From the NCBI GenBank assembly GCA_003537575.1, contig DPRS01000051.1, forward strand, positions 8,851-72,850: a stretch of DNA of 64,000 nt, read 5' to 3'. Shown here in pieces: positions 34,816 to 44,858 of the stretch. Both the position numbers and the translations under genes were made by a program. Numbering within the stretch: the first letter of the stretch is position 1; each line of letters starts with the position of its first letter. The DNA is from Oxalobacteraceae bacterium. GTDB lineage: Bacteria; Pseudomonadota; Gammaproteobacteria; Burkholderiales; Burkholderiaceae_D. The notes below the pieces were generated by a model that was not told where the DNA came from, did no database searches, and was given only the letters and a program-made list of their open reading frames with translations.

Positions 34816-36282
34816 ATGACCAATACAGTTTCCACCAGCAGATCGGCCGCAGCGCCTGACGACGCGACAATCCCCCTGTTTAGCCGCGACTCCGGACCGT
34901 CGCTGGTTGAACAGATCGTCCGCTACCTGGCTGGCCGCATCGACGACCGGCTGCTGCGCGGCGGCACGCGCCTGCCTTCGATCCGCCAGTTCGCCGACCT
35001 GTATGGAGTATCGCGCTTCACCGTGGTGGAAGCCTATGACCGCCTGGTTGCCAGCGGCCACCTGGAGTCACGCCGCGGATCCGGCTTCTACGTGCGCGAA
35101 CGCGCCTCGCTGCTGGCGAACGCCGCCGCAGCGCCGGCTGAAGCGGTCAACAGCCAGATGGATGTGGTCTGGCTGGTACGCAACATGTTCCGGCAACTGC
35201 CGCCGCAAAAAATGCCGGGATCGGGGCTGCTGCCGGCGGAATGGCTGGATGCCGATCTGGTCGCCAACGGCTTGCGCGCGCTCAGCCGGCAAAACCCCGC
35301 CTTGCTGCTGCAATACGGCAGCCCGCAAGGCTTCCTGCCGCTGCGCCAGCAACTGCAGCTGAAACTGGCCGAGCTGGAAATCGCGGCGACGCCGGAGCAG
35401 ATCGTCACTACTTCGGGCGTCACCCAGGCGCTTGACCTGGTGGCGCGCCAGTTCCTGCAGCCCGGCGACACCGTGTTCGTCGACGATCCAGCCTGGTTCC
35501 TGATGTTTGGCTCGTTCGCCACGCTGGGCGCCAGGGTCATCGGCATCCCGCGCGCAGCCGACGGCCCGGACGTGGCGAAGCTGGCCGAGCTGGCGGCGCT
35601 GCACCGGCCGAAGCTCTTCGTGACCAATTCGGTGCTGCACAATCCCACCTCGGGATCGCTGTCGTCGGCCAAGGCATTCCGGATTCTCAAAATCGCCGAA
35701 CAGTACGATTTTTACATCGTCGAGGATGATATCTACTGCGACATGCACCCGGGCAGCGCGGTGCAGCCGGCTACCCGCATAGCCGCACTCGACCAGCTGC
35801 AGCGCGTCATCTACCTGGGCGGCTTTTCCAAGACCCTGGCAGCCAGCCTGCGGGTCGGCTTCATCGCCGCCTCCGCCGAGCTGGCGCGCACGCTGGCCGA
35901 CCGCAAGATCCTGTCGGCGCTGACCAGCAGCGAGATTGGTGAACGGGTGGTCTACAAGGTGCTGTCGGAAGGCCATTACCGCAAACACATCGAACGCCTG
36001 CGCGTACAACTCGACCGCGCGCGCGAACGCACCCTTCGCCAGCTGGAACGCCTTCGCCTGGACGTTACCGGCAGCGCGCCGGCGGGCATGTTCATCTGGG
36101 TGGATACCCGCCGCGACACCAACCTCCTGACCGAGCAGGCGATGGCGGAAGGCTGGCTGCTGGCGCCCGGCAGCCTGTTTTCGCCGCATCAGCTGCCGTC
36201 GACCAGGATGCGCCTTAATGTGGCAGCCTTATCCGATCCAGGCATCTGGCGCTTTCTCGAACAGGCGCTGTCGCGGTCTTGA
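34816..36282 (+). CDS. MocR/PdxR-type regulator (GntR helix-turn-helix fused to aminotransferase domain)
   Basis: A 488-residue regulator. The GntR winged helix is at about residues 23-95 (PSLVEQIVRYLAGRIDDRLLRGGTRLPSIRQFADLYGVSRFTVVEAYDRL in pieces, then ESRRGSGFYV). A linker precedes an aminotransferase fold from about residue 125 with FVTNSVLHNPTSG, IVEDDIYCDM and the PLP-lysine motif GGFSKTLAASLRVGF. Such proteins sense PLP or amino acids and commonly control a divergent LysE exporter; here only the exporter's remnant is left. The htpG promoter starts within its stop codon. Confidence 0.92.
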   Translation: MTNTVSTSRSAAAPDDATIPLFSRDSGPSLVEQIVRYLAGRIDDRLLRGGTRLPSIRQFADLYGVSRFTVVEAYDRLVASGHLESRRGSGFYVRERASLLANAAAAPAEAVNSQMDVVWLVRNMFRQLPPQKMPGSGLLPAEWLDADLVANGLRALSRQNPALLLQYGSPQGFLPLRQQLQLKLAELEIAATPEQIVTTSGVTQALDLVARQFLQPGDTVFVDDPAWFLMFGSFATLGARVIGIPRAADGPDVAKLAELAALHRPKLFVTNSVLHNPTSGSLSSAKAFRILKIAEQYDFYIVEDDIYCDMHPGSAVQPATRIAALDQLQRVIYLGGFSKTLAASLRVGFIAASAELARTLADRKILSALTSSEIGERVVYKVLSEGHYRKHIERLRVQLDRARERTLRQLERLRLDVTGSAPAGMFIWVDTRRDTNLLTEQAMAEGWLLAPGSLFSPHQLPSTRMRLNVAALSDPGIWRFLEQALSRS

Positions 36283-36305
36283 AATCGTCTTTTCCGCCCC
36301 CAATT
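36278..36305 (+). promoter_or_regulatory. Sigma-32 heat-shock promoter of htpG
   Basis: CTTGAAA (36278-36284), a 13-base spacer and CCCCAATT (36298-36305) match the sigma-32 consensus CTTGAAA-N11-16-CCCCATnT closely. The -35 box contains the TGA stop of the preceding regulator gene. The htpG start is 88 bases downstream. Confidence 0.8.
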
Positions 36306-36392
36306 ACCAAAAAATCATGTATTTGAGGCTATCACCCTGGTGCCTGGCCTCATCTGTTGTCAACTCACTTTTAACCGAGATTTGAGGAAAAA

Positions 36393-38306
36393 ATGGCCGT
36401 AGCCGAAAAACAAACCCTGGGTTTTCAAGCCGAAGTCAAGCAACTGCTGCAACTGATGATCCATTCCTTGTACTCGAACAAGGAAATTTTCCTGAGGGAA
36501 CTCATCTCCAATGCCTCGGATGCCGCCGACAAGCTGCGCTTCGAGGCCATCCATAATGCCGCGCTGTTTGAAAACGACCCCGAACTGAAGATCCGCGTCA
36601 CTATCGACAAGGATCAGCGCACTATCACGATTTCGGACAACGGCATCGGCCTGAGCCGCGACGAAGCCATCGAACACCTCGGCACCATCGCCAAATCCGG
36701 CACCAAGGAATTCTTTTCCAAACTCTCCGGCGATCAGCAAAAGGATGCCGCCCTGATCGGCCAGTTCGGCGTCGGCTTCTATTCCGCCTTCATCGTCGCC
36801 GACAGGATCACGGTCGAATCGCGCCGTGCCGGCCTGCCGGCTGCCGAAGGGGTGCGCTGGGAATCCGCCGGCGAAGGCGATTTTTCAGTCGAGGCGATAG
36901 ACAAGGCAGCGCGCGGCACCGACATCATCCTGCACCTGCGCGAAGGCGAGGACGATTTCCTCTCGTCGTGGAAGCTGAAATCCATCATTCGCCGCTATTC
37001 CGACCATATCTCGCTGCCGATCCAGATGCAGAAGGAAGAATGGGACGAAGAGAAGAAGGAAACCGTGCTGAAGGACGAGCTGGAAACCGTCAACCAGGCC
37101 AGCGCCCTGTGGGCGCGCAGCAAGTCCGACATCACGCCGGAGCAGTACGAGGAATTCTACAAGCACGTTTCGCACGACTTCCAGCCGCCGCTGGCCTATA
37201 CGCACAACCGCGTCGAGGGCCGCAGCGAATACACGCAACTGCTGTACATCCCGGCGCATGCGCCCTTCGACCTGTGGGACCGCAACAAGCGCGGCGGCAT
37301 CAAGCTTTACGTCAAGCGCGTTTTCATCATGGACGATGCCGAGCAGCTGATGCCGGTGTACCTGCGCTTCGTCAAGGGCGTGATCGATTCCGCCGACCTG
37401 CCGCTGAACGTCTCGCGCGAAATCCTGCAGGAATCGCGCGACGTGCGCGTGATCCGCGAAGGCTCGACCAAGCGCATCCTGTCGATGCTGGAAGACATGG
37501 CCACTTCCGACGACCAGGCGCAGCGCGACAAGTACGCCAGCTTCTGGACCGAGTTCGGCCAGGTCCTGAAGGAAGGCATCGGCGAAGACGCCGGCAACAA
37601 GGAACGCATCGCCAAACTCCTGCGCTTTGCCTCGACCCGCAACGACACCGATGCCCAGACCGTGTCCTTCGACGACTACATCAAGGACATGAAGGAAGGC
37701 CAGGACAAGATCTATTACGTCACCGGCGAATCCTATGCCGCGGCAAAGAACAGCCCGCACCTGGAAATCTTCCGCAAGAAAGGCGTCGAAGTCTTGCTGC
37801 TGACCGACCGCGTCGACGAATGGATGCTGTCCTTCCTGCAGGATTTCGACGGCAAGGAACTGGTCTCGGTGGCCAAGGGCGACCTCGATCTCGGCAAGCT
37901 GGAAGACGAAGCCGAGAAGAAGCAGCACGAGGAAACCGAAGTATCCTACAAGGACCTGGTCGAAAAGATGAAGGCCGCGCTGGCCGAACAGGCCAAGGAT
38001 GTGCGCGTGACCTTCCGCCTGACCGATTCGCCTGCCTGCCTGGTGGCCGACGAGCATGAACTGTCGGGCAATCTGGTGCGGATGTTGAAAGCGGCCGGCC
38101 AGAAGGCGCCGGAATCCAAGCCCATCCTGGAAATCAACCCGGACCACCCGCTGGTGCAGCGCCTGAAATACGAGGATGCGCGCTTCGACGACTGGTCGCA
38201 CATCCTGTTCGACCAGGCCATGCTGGCCGAAGGCGGCGCCTTGACCGATCCGGCCGGCTTCGTCAAGCGGCTCAACCAGATGCTGCTGGATATGACTGGC
38301 AAGTAA
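36393..38306 (+). CDS. htpG: Hsp90-family chaperone HtpG
   Basis: A 637-residue cytoplasmic ATP-dependent chaperone. GHKL ATP-binding motifs: [38 protein letters not shown], and [15 protein letters not shown] near residues 122-136. The middle-domain catalytic region [15 protein letters not shown] is intact. The C-terminal dimer domain ends in MLLDMTGK. Length is normal for HtpG. A heat-shock-type promoter lies upstream and a terminator follows, so it is monocistronic. Confidence 0.98.
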   Translation: MAVAEKQTLGFQAEVKQLLQLMIHSLYSNKEIFLRELISNASDAADKLRFEAIHNAALFENDPELKIRVTIDKDQRTITISDNGIGLSRDEAIEHLGTIAKSGTKEFFSKLSGDQQKDAALIGQFGVGFYSAFIVADRITVESRRAGLPAAEGVRWESAGEGDFSVEAIDKAARGTDIILHLREGEDDFLSSWKLKSIIRRYSDHISLPIQMQKEEWDEEKKETVLKDELETVNQASALWARSKSDITPEQYEEFYKHVSHDFQPPLAYTHNRVEGRSEYTQLLYIPAHAPFDLWDRNKRGGIKLYVKRVFIMDDAEQLMPVYLRFVKGVIDSADLPLNVSREILQESRDVRVIREGSTKRILSMLEDMATSDDQAQRDKYASFWTEFGQVLKEGIGEDAGNKERIAKLLRFASTRNDTDAQTVSFDDYIKDMKEGQDKIYYVTGESYAAAKNSPHLEIFRKKGVEVLLLTDRVDEWMLSFLQDFDGKELVSVAKGDLDLGKLEDEAEKKQHEETEVSYKDLVEKMKAALAEQAKDVRVTFRLTDSPACLVADEHELSGNLVRMLKAAGQKAPESKPILEINPDHPLVQRLKYEDARFDDWSHILFDQAMLAEGGALTDPAGFVKRLNQMLLDMTGK

Positions 38307-38332
38307 TTCCCCTCCGATTATTCTCCTTAGTT

Positions 38333-38364
38333 GCGCCCGGCACCGTTCCGGGCGCTTTTTTTTT
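38333..38364 (+). terminator. Intrinsic terminator of htpG
   Basis: GCGCCCGG (38333-38340) pairs with CCGGGCGC (38348-38355), followed by nine T residues. Confidence 0.92.
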
Positions 38365-38457
38365 GCTCGCTGTAATTACCCATCGCCTTTGTTCAAGCGT
38401 TCAAGCGCAGCTGCAAATAGATCGCTTGATCGACTGATATCCCGAAACAGTCAGAGA

Positions 38458-41448
38458 ATGAGAGAAACCATCGTTGCACTGTCTTGTCATATGGGTATTC
38501 TTTTGTCCACCCGGGCTACGGCATTCATGCACTTATTCTCTGAAATTTCCCAAGATCATCAGCTTTATCGCCTCATTCTGGATAATGCGCTCGATGCATT
38601 CATTTTCATCGACGACCATAGCCATATTCTCGAGTGGAGTCAGCAGGCGGAAGAAATCTTTGGCTGGAAGCGGGATGAAGTGCTCGGCATGGCATTGACC
38701 GATACAATTATTCCGCCAAGCCGCAAAACGGCTTACCTGGCCGGCTTGCAGCCTTATCTGGATAGTGGCGAACATGCATTGCTGGAGCGCCGCGTGGAAA
38801 TCTGCGCCTGCCGCAAGGATGGCAGCGAATTCCCGGTCGAACTGACCATTACCCCGATAAAACAGAATGGGCAACTGTTTTTTTCCGCTTCATTGCGCGA
38901 TATTTCGCGCAGCAAGCAACTTGAGCGGGAAATCCGGCAGCAAGCCGCGCTCACCAGGTCCATCCTGGAGTGCATTCCCGATGCGATTACGGTAGCCGAC
39001 GTCACGGGTCGCCTGATACTGGTTAACCCTGCGGCCCAGCGCCTGCTGAATCTAAAGCCGATCGAGGAGCAGCCGAACCAGACTTACCGTCAATACAACC
39101 TGTTCCAGCCGGACGGCAGGACAGCCTATCCGGAAAGCGAGCGACCGATGGTGCGCGTGCTGCGCGGCGAGCATGTCCAGGGAGTAACGGCGCTTGTCCG
39201 GCATGAGCGCCTGAGCGAGGATGCCTGGGTCAGCATCAATGCGCGGCCGCTCAATGACGAGGATGGCAAGCGGGTAGGCGCGGTCGTGGTGTTCCACGAC
39301 ATTGCCGAGCTGCGCCAGCGGGAAAGCGAACTGCAACAACAGGCCCACCTGCTGCACAAGCGCGTGAGCCTGCTGGAATTGTCGCACGATGCCATCATCG
39401 CCAGCGACATGGATGACCTGATCACGTTCTGGAACCACCGCGCCGAAAGCCTGTATGGCATCAGCCGTGATGAAGCGCTCGGCCGCGACTGCCATGCGCT
39501 GCTACAGACAAAATATCCGGTTCCGCTTGCGGAAATCAAGGCCATCGTGCATGAGAAGCGCCGCTGGCAGGGCGAAGTCAGGCAGCGCGCCAAGGATGGA
39601 AGAGAGCTCATCGTCATCAGCCAATGGGCGCTGGAATTAAAGAAAGGGATCTCCTGGCGCTATCTGCAAGCCCATACCGACATTACGGAAAACGTCCAGA
39701 CCGAACAGGCCCTGCGCGAATCGCAGGAGAATTATCGTCTGCTGGTCGAAACCACGATCGATTTCGCCATCATCATGCTCGACCCGGCCGGCGTGATCGC
39801 CAGCTGGAATCCCGGCGCCGAAAAAATATTCGGCATGAACGCGCAGGAAGCCATCGGCCGGCCGTTTGCCGAGTTCTCCACGCCAGAAGACCGCCGCACC
39901 GGGCAACCGGAAAGGGAACTGGAAACCGCCAGAAAAACGGGGCGCGCCGAAGATATCCGCTGGCACATGCGCAAGGATGGCAACCGCTTCTGGGCCAATG
40001 GCGTGAGCACCCCGCTACGGAACCAGGACGGCAGCCTGCGCGGATTCGTCAAGATCATTCGCGACCAGACGGCGGCGCGGCTGGCGGAAGAACAGACCCA
40101 GTTCCTGGCGCTGCATGACATGCTGACCGGTTTGCCGAACCGTGTCCATTTCAGCAATCAGCTGCACAGCGCCATCGCCCACTCGGAGCGGACCACGATC
40201 CCGCTGGCGGTATTGATGCTCGACCTGGACCGCTTCAAGTCCGTCAACGACACCTTCGGCCATCATGTCGGCGACTTGCTGTTGAAAGAGGTCGCGGCGC
40301 GGATTGCTTCGACGGTGCGGGAAACCGATACGGTGGCACGCCTGGGCGGGGATGAATTCATCGTCATCCAGACGAATGCGACGCAACCGGCCGCCGCCAT
40401 GACGCTGGCGAAAAAGCTGGTCCACGAGCTTGGTCAACCCTACCAGCTCGAAGACAATGAAATCATCACCGGCACCAGCATCGGCATCAGCTCTTTTCCG
40501 GCCGACGCAAAGAATCCTGTCGACCTCGTCAAGCATGCCGACCTCGCGCTGTACCAGGCTAAAAATGCCGGCCGCGGCAATTACCAGTGTTATACCGCCG
40601 CGCTTTCCCAGGAAAAGGACTGGAAAAAAAATCGCGAGCAAGCTTTGCGGGACTCCCTGGAAAACCAGAAATTTTCTCTGTATTACCAGCCGCAAGTCGA
40701 TTTGTCGAACTGGAAAATCACCACCGTCGAAGCCTTGCTGCGCTGGCAACCGGACGAGATGGAAGTGCTGCTGCCCGACGAATTTCTCGACCTTGCCGAA
40801 GAAACCGGACTGATCGTCAAGATCGGCGAGTGGGCAATGCGGCAGGCTTGCAGGCAAGTCAAGAAATGGCAGGGAGAAGGCATGGGCCCATTGCGCATTT
40901 CACTCAATTGTTCGGCACGGCAGTTCAGCGACCCCGAATTCGTCGGAAGCATCCGTCCGATCCTGGCCGAAACCGGCCTTGCACCGTCATGCCTGGAACT
41001 CGAAGTCACGGAATCGCTGTTTGCCAGCCATCCGCAAATCAAGGAACAACTCGCCACGCTGCGCAGGGAAGGCGTGCATGTCACGATCGACAACTACGGC
41101 ACCGGCACGGTCGCCTTGATCGACCTGAAGGATTTCGAGGTCGACGGGCTAAAGATCGACAAGGCTTTCGTGCAGCATCTGCCGCATCGCCGCAAGGATT
41201 CCGCGATCGCCTCGGCCATCATCGGCCTCGCCCACGAACTGGGCATGCACGTCTCTGCCGGCGGCGTCGAAACCGCCGAACAGCTCGCCTACCTCAAGGC
41301 CAGGGATTGCACCAGCGCCCAGGGTTTCCTTTTCAGCCCGCCCGTGCCGGCGGAAAAATTCGAGCAATTGATGCTGAGCGGGCACTGGTCCCGCATCAAC
41401 CGGCTACCGCAACTGAACGACGCCATGACGTTCAAGGACCTGCACTAA
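38458..41448 (+). CDS. Multi-PAS GGDEF-EAL protein with degenerate EAL domain
   Basis: About 996 residues, without obvious membrane helices. Four PAS-type segments come first (for example LILDNALDAFIFIDDHSHILEWSQ near the start, and LLELSHDAIIASDMDDLITFWN). The GGDEF domain is intact, with GGDEF at 630-634 and an RETD inhibitory site before it, so cyclic-di-GMP synthesis is likely. The EAL domain keeps E758-AL, the asparagine in LNCSARQF and EVTE. But DDFGTG reads D878-N-YGTG, and the conserved AEGVE reads A-G935-GVE, replacing the presumed general-base glutamate. Phosphodiesterase activity is therefore doubtful. Start uncertain (38458 or 38527). Confidence 0.9.
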   Translation: MRETIVALSCHMGILLSTRATAFMHLFSEISQDHQLYRLILDNALDAFIFIDDHSHILEWSQQAEEIFGWKRDEVLGMALTDTIIPPSRKTAYLAGLQPYLDSGEHALLERRVEICACRKDGSEFPVELTITPIKQNGQLFFSASLRDISRSKQLEREIRQQAALTRSILECIPDAITVADVTGRLILVNPAAQRLLNLKPIEEQPNQTYRQYNLFQPDGRTAYPESERPMVRVLRGEHVQGVTALVRHERLSEDAWVSINARPLNDEDGKRVGAVVVFHDIAELRQRESELQQQAHLLHKRVSLLELSHDAIIASDMDDLITFWNHRAESLYGISRDEALGRDCHALLQTKYPVPLAEIKAIVHEKRRWQGEVRQRAKDGRELIVISQWALELKKGISWRYLQAHTDITENVQTEQALRESQENYRLLVETTIDFAIIMLDPAGVIASWNPGAEKIFGMNAQEAIGRPFAEFSTPEDRRTGQPERELETARKTGRAEDIRWHMRKDGNRFWANGVSTPLRNQDGSLRGFVKIIRDQTAARLAEEQTQFLALHDMLTGLPNRVHFSNQLHSAIAHSERTTIPLAVLMLDLDRFKSVNDTFGHHVGDLLLKEVAARIASTVRETDTVARLGGDEFIVIQTNATQPAAAMTLAKKLVHELGQPYQLEDNEIITGTSIGISSFPADAKNPVDLVKHADLALYQAKNAGRGNYQCYTAALSQEKDWKKNREQALRDSLENQKFSLYYQPQVDLSNWKITTVEALLRWQPDEMEVLLPDEFLDLAEETGLIVKIGEWAMRQACRQVKKWQGEGMGPLRISLNCSARQFSDPEFVGSIRPILAETGLAPSCLELEVTESLFASHPQIKEQLATLRREGVHVTIDNYGTGTVALIDLKDFEVDGLKIDKAFVQHLPHRRKDSAIASAIIGLAHELGMHVSAGGVETAEQLAYLKARDCTSAQGFLFSPPVPAEKFEQLMLSGHWSRINRLPQLNDAMTFKDLH

Positions 41449-41470
41449 CTGAGCCTGCACTGAGCCGGCG

Positions 41471-42244
41471 TCATCTGCGATGCTGGCGCTGGTACAGGGC
41501 CGACATCAGCGAAATATCGTCCAGGATCGGGATAATCGCAAACAGCAGCAGCACTACCGCCAGCGGCACCGTGGCGGAAAAGCCGATTGCCTTGAAACCG
41601 TAGGCGCCGGCCACCCCGCCGGCAAAGAACATTCCAAGAATGGTGCCGTGGATAAGCAGGCGGTCGCGGTCGGCGGCGACATACTGGCCGGATTTTTCAT
41701 CGTGATGGCGGTTCCAGTAAAACAGTTTTCCCAGTTCGATGCCGAGATCGGTGACGATCCCCGTCACGTGGGTGGTGCGAATTTCGGCGTGCGAGATCTT
41801 GGTGACGACGGCGTTTTGCAGCCCCATGATGTAACACAGCAGCAGCACGGTGGCCGGAACGAACACCGCCACGAAGGCGCCCAGGTTTGCCCCCAACAGC
41901 CCGAACACCAGCAGCAGCACCGCTTCCAGCGCCAGCGACATGGCGTATTCGCTATGCATCTTGCGGTGCCGCGCCCAATTGATCATGATCGCCGTGGTGG
42001 CGGCGCCGGCAATAAAGGCAATCAGTGCGCTGAGCCCGGCCAGCGCCAGGAAGGCATTGCCGAGCACCAGATTGTCGGCGACCGACGAGACGATCCCGGT
42101 CATGTGCGAGGTGTACTGCTTGATGGCGAGGAAACCGCCGGCATTGACGGCGCCGGCGATGAAGGCCAACACGATACCAAGCTGGCGGTTGGCGCGCCGG
42201 GTGCGGGTGCGCCCGGTCAGTTGGCGCAGGAATTGAACGGGCAT
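41471..42244 (-). CDS. YoaK/DUF1275 family membrane protein
   Basis: A 257-residue polytopic inner-membrane protein with about six helices. AFIAGAVNAGGFLAIKQYTSHMTGIVSSVADNL is the family's signature region (positions about 25-57), followed by GLQNAVVTKISHAEIRTTHVTG. Function unknown; sometimes annotated as a permease. I start at ATG 42244; an upstream in-frame start would add 17 unremarkable residues. Divergent from the iron-receptor gene. Confidence 0.85.
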   Translation of the reverse strand: MPVQFLRQLTGRTRTRRANRQLGIVLAFIAGAVNAGGFLAIKQYTSHMTGIVSSVADNLVLGNAFLALAGLSALIAFIAGAATTAIMINWARHRKMHSEYAMSLALEAVLLLVFGLLGANLGAFVAVFVPATVLLLCYIMGLQNAVVTKISHAEIRTTHVTGIVTDLGIELGKLFYWNRHHDEKSGQYVAADRDRLLIHGTILGMFFAGGVAGAYGFKAIGFSATVPLAVVLLLFAIIPILDDISLMSALYQRQHRR

Positions 42245-42478
42245 GTTATGAGTCGGGTTTTCATGGCGTCGGAATCTGGTATCAGAATCGATCAACCTCC
42301 AGTGTAGCGCTATTCGCCCTCAGGCGACTACGTCCGCGCTTCCATCCTTCCGCATTCACATTTCCAGCGTCCGGAAAAAGCAACGCAGGTGGCGCTCGAC
42401 GAAACCATGCAAACACGGACTGCGTCACAGGGTTTACCGGAAACGGCACAGCAAGGAGTGGATTATCATCCCGACTGT
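42245..42478. other. Intergenic region between YoaK-family gene and iron receptor
   Basis: No gene seen. Coding-like GC content falls to AT-rich sequence toward the receptor, where the Fur-like sites listed next begin. Confidence 0.4.
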
Positions 42479-42505
42479 TGTAAATGGTAATAAATCTCAT
42501 TTACA
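42479..42505. promoter_or_regulatory. Perfect inverted repeat TGTAAATG-N11-CATTTACA, Fur-like region
   Basis: Eight-base perfect arms flank GGTAATAAATCT-like sequence about 175 bases before the TonB-dependent receptor gene. The AT-rich hexamer content resembles iron-regulator sites, though the spacing is not a classical 19-bp Fur box. Confidence 0.4.
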
Positions 42506-42513
42506 AACAGGAT

Positions 42514-42534
42514 TGATTACCATTAAAATTATCA
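42514..42534. promoter_or_regulatory. Candidate Fur box
   Basis: TGATTACCATTAAAATTATC (42514-42533) approximates the GATAAT-GATAAT-C-ATTATC pattern: the last hexamer is exact, the first two partial. Position before a siderophore receptor makes Fur control likely. Confidence 0.45.
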
Positions 42535-42678
42535 AATGCATCGGTGCAAACACCGACAGGTATCCGCCTCCTTCGTGTGGCGCCTTTATTCCAGAATCCG
42601 TATCACCACGTCCGGGCAGCAGATAGCGCCATAAACGCGGCCCCGCAGCCGTTATTACACAAACACGCCAGGGAAACC

Positions 42679-44769
42679 ATGCAAATCCGTCTCTCCATTC
42701 TTGCCGCCTCAATCGCCGCCATTTCCGCATCGTCCGTCCATGCCCAGACCACGCCCTCCGAGCCGGTGGAACTGACTACGGTAAACGTGATCGGGGAACG
42801 GATCGGCAGTTTCAAATCCAATTCGGTCCAGGTTGGCACCTTCCGCGACATGTCGCCTCTGGACGTGCCGCAAACCAGCAATGTGGTGACCCGCGAAGTA
42901 CTGGATGCGCAGAGCGCCAACACGCTGTTCGGCGCCCTGCGCAACACTGCCGGCGTGACGCGCTCGCAATTGAACGGCTCGACCTACGACAACATTGCCA
43001 TCCGCGGCATCCTGGTTGAAAACCGCGGCAACTATCGCCTGAATGGCTCGCTCCCGATCATCAACCTGATCGATATTCCCCTGGAAAACAAGGAGCGCGT
43101 CGAAGTCCTGAAGGGTGCCTCCTCGCTGTATTACGGTTTTGTTCCGCCCTCGGGCATCGTCAATCTCGTCACCAAACGCGCCGGCAAGGAGCCGGTCACG
43201 GATTTCACTATCACCGCCAATCAGTTCGGCGCCGCCAGCGTGCATGCGGACATCGCCCGTCGTTTCGGCGAGCAGCAGCAGTTCGGCGCACGCATTAACC
43301 TCCTAGAAGCCAAAGAGGACGTCGGCGTCGACAACTATTCCGGCGACCGCCAGCTCGCCAGCGCAGCGCTAGATTTCCGCGCCAGCAAAGACTTGTCGTT
43401 CAAGCTGGACCTGGAACACTATCGCAAGGATGTATCGGAACAGGCCGCGATCCGCTTGCCCGCCGCCGTCGGCGGCAGGATCACCCTGCCTAGCGTGCCG
43501 GATTCCAGGCAAAATCTCGCTTCCGAATGGCACAAGTATGATGCCAAGGCGACCAATTTCCTGTTCCGCACGGATTATTCTTTGAACGACAATTGGGCCG
43601 TGCTGCTGGAAGCCGGCAAGGCAAAAACCGAGCGCGACCGCCATTTCTCGGAATTCCGGGACTACAATCTGGCGACGGGTAACGGCACGCTGCTGACCTA
43701 TTTCGGACGCGGCCAGGAATTCGACAATGAAAATTACCGGGCCGAATTGTCGGGCCGGCTTCCCGGCAAAACGATCACGCATGAACTCACGTTCGGCTAT
43801 AACCTGAATCAGCGCCAGTCGGATTCCGGTGCATCCGCCGCTTCGATCGGCAGGCCGCAGAACCTGTACAACCCGACGCCGATTGCGCCGCTTTCGCCGG
43901 CGTACACCATCGCCTCCGTTCCCTCGTCGATCAAGGACAGGGGATGGTATCTGTCAGACCGGATCTTGATCGGCGACCAATGGCAGGCGATGGTCGGCGC
44001 GCGCGGCAGTCGCTATCAGAACAAAACCACGACATCCAACTACGAAACGGACGATGTCACTCCTTCCGCCTCGCTGATGTACAAACCGACATCGAAGGTG
44101 TCCGTTTACGGCAGCTATATTGAAGGCCTGGAAGAAAGCGGACAGGCGCCGCTCAACCGCGCCAATGCCGGCGAATGGCTGCCGCCCGCAGTCTCGAAAC
44201 AAAAGGAGATCGGCATCAAGGCTGAAGTTGCGCAAGGCATGCTGGTGCAGGCTGCCTATTTCAACATCAAGCGCCCTTCGACGACAGTGGATGCCGCCAA
44301 TCGCTTTGTCCTGAACGGCCTGGCCGAATACAAGGGAACGGAACTGGCCATTTCCGGCGAATTGAACAGGCAACTGTCTTTCGTCGCGTCCGCTCTTTTC
44401 CTGGATGCCAAGCAGCTTAACGCGCAAAATGCAGCGACATTCAACAAGACCACGGAAAACACCCCGGAGTGGACCGGCAGCCTGTTTGCCGAGTACCGGC
44501 TGCAAGCCGTGCCGGGTCTGGCATTGAGCGGCGGCCTGTTCTATGTCGGCAAGCGCCCGGTCGACAACCAGAACCAGGCGGAAATCGACGGTTACACCAC
44601 CCTGTCGCTGGGCGCGCGCTACACCACCAAGATCAGCGGCAAACGTACGACGTTCCAGGCCGTTCTGGATAACGCCACCGACAAGAACTACTGGAGCGCT
44701 GCCGGCAACGGCTATATCGGCGTAGGCGCGCCGCGCACGCTGAAAGTATCGGCAAAAATGTCCTTTTGA
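42679..44769 (+). CDS. TonB-dependent siderophore receptor
   Basis: A 696-residue outer-membrane receptor. The signal peptide ends at VHA near residue 22; start ATG 42679 has GGGAAA before it. A possible TonB box (VELTTVNVIGE) follows. The plug domain contains SANTLFGALRNTAGVTRSQ, IAIRGI and the VEVLKGASSLYYGFVPPSGIVNLV block, and a 22-strand-type barrel ends in the terminal phenylalanine (SAKMSF). No N-terminal signalling (STN) extension, so it does not signal to an ECF factor itself. The ligand is probably a ferric siderophore. The PepSY gene follows after 89 bases. Confidence 0.93.
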   Translation: MQIRLSILAASIAAISASSVHAQTTPSEPVELTTVNVIGERIGSFKSNSVQVGTFRDMSPLDVPQTSNVVTREVLDAQSANTLFGALRNTAGVTRSQLNGSTYDNIAIRGILVENRGNYRLNGSLPIINLIDIPLENKERVEVLKGASSLYYGFVPPSGIVNLVTKRAGKEPVTDFTITANQFGAASVHADIARRFGEQQQFGARINLLEAKEDVGVDNYSGDRQLASAALDFRASKDLSFKLDLEHYRKDVSEQAAIRLPAAVGGRITLPSVPDSRQNLASEWHKYDAKATNFLFRTDYSLNDNWAVLLEAGKAKTERDRHFSEFRDYNLATGNGTLLTYFGRGQEFDNENYRAELSGRLPGKTITHELTFGYNLNQRQSDSGASAASIGRPQNLYNPTPIAPLSPAYTIASVPSSIKDRGWYLSDRILIGDQWQAMVGARGSRYQNKTTTSNYETDDVTPSASLMYKPTSKVSVYGSYIEGLEESGQAPLNRANAGEWLPPAVSKQKEIGIKAEVAQGMLVQAAYFNIKRPSTTVDAANRFVLNGLAEYKGTELAISGELNRQLSFVASALFLDAKQLNAQNAATFNKTTENTPEWTGSLFAEYRLQAVPGLALSGGLFYVGKRPVDNQNQAEIDGYTTLSLGARYTTKISGKRTTFQAVLDNATDKNYWSAAGNGYIGVGAPRTLKVSAKMSF

Positions 44770-44858
44770 TGGCCGCGGCAGCCGCCAGCTGCAGGCAAGC
44801 TGCAATTTAACCAACTTGCCAGCGGCAATCGAAAGACTTCAGAATTGAGGAAAACGCC

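Noticed and set aside
42536..42600. Possible cobalamin-riboswitch-like leader before the TonB-dependent receptor (TCGGTG-CAAA-CACCGA hairpin)
   Set aside because: Only one small hairpin; no B12 box or other conserved riboswitch elements, and the receptor looks like a siderophore type.
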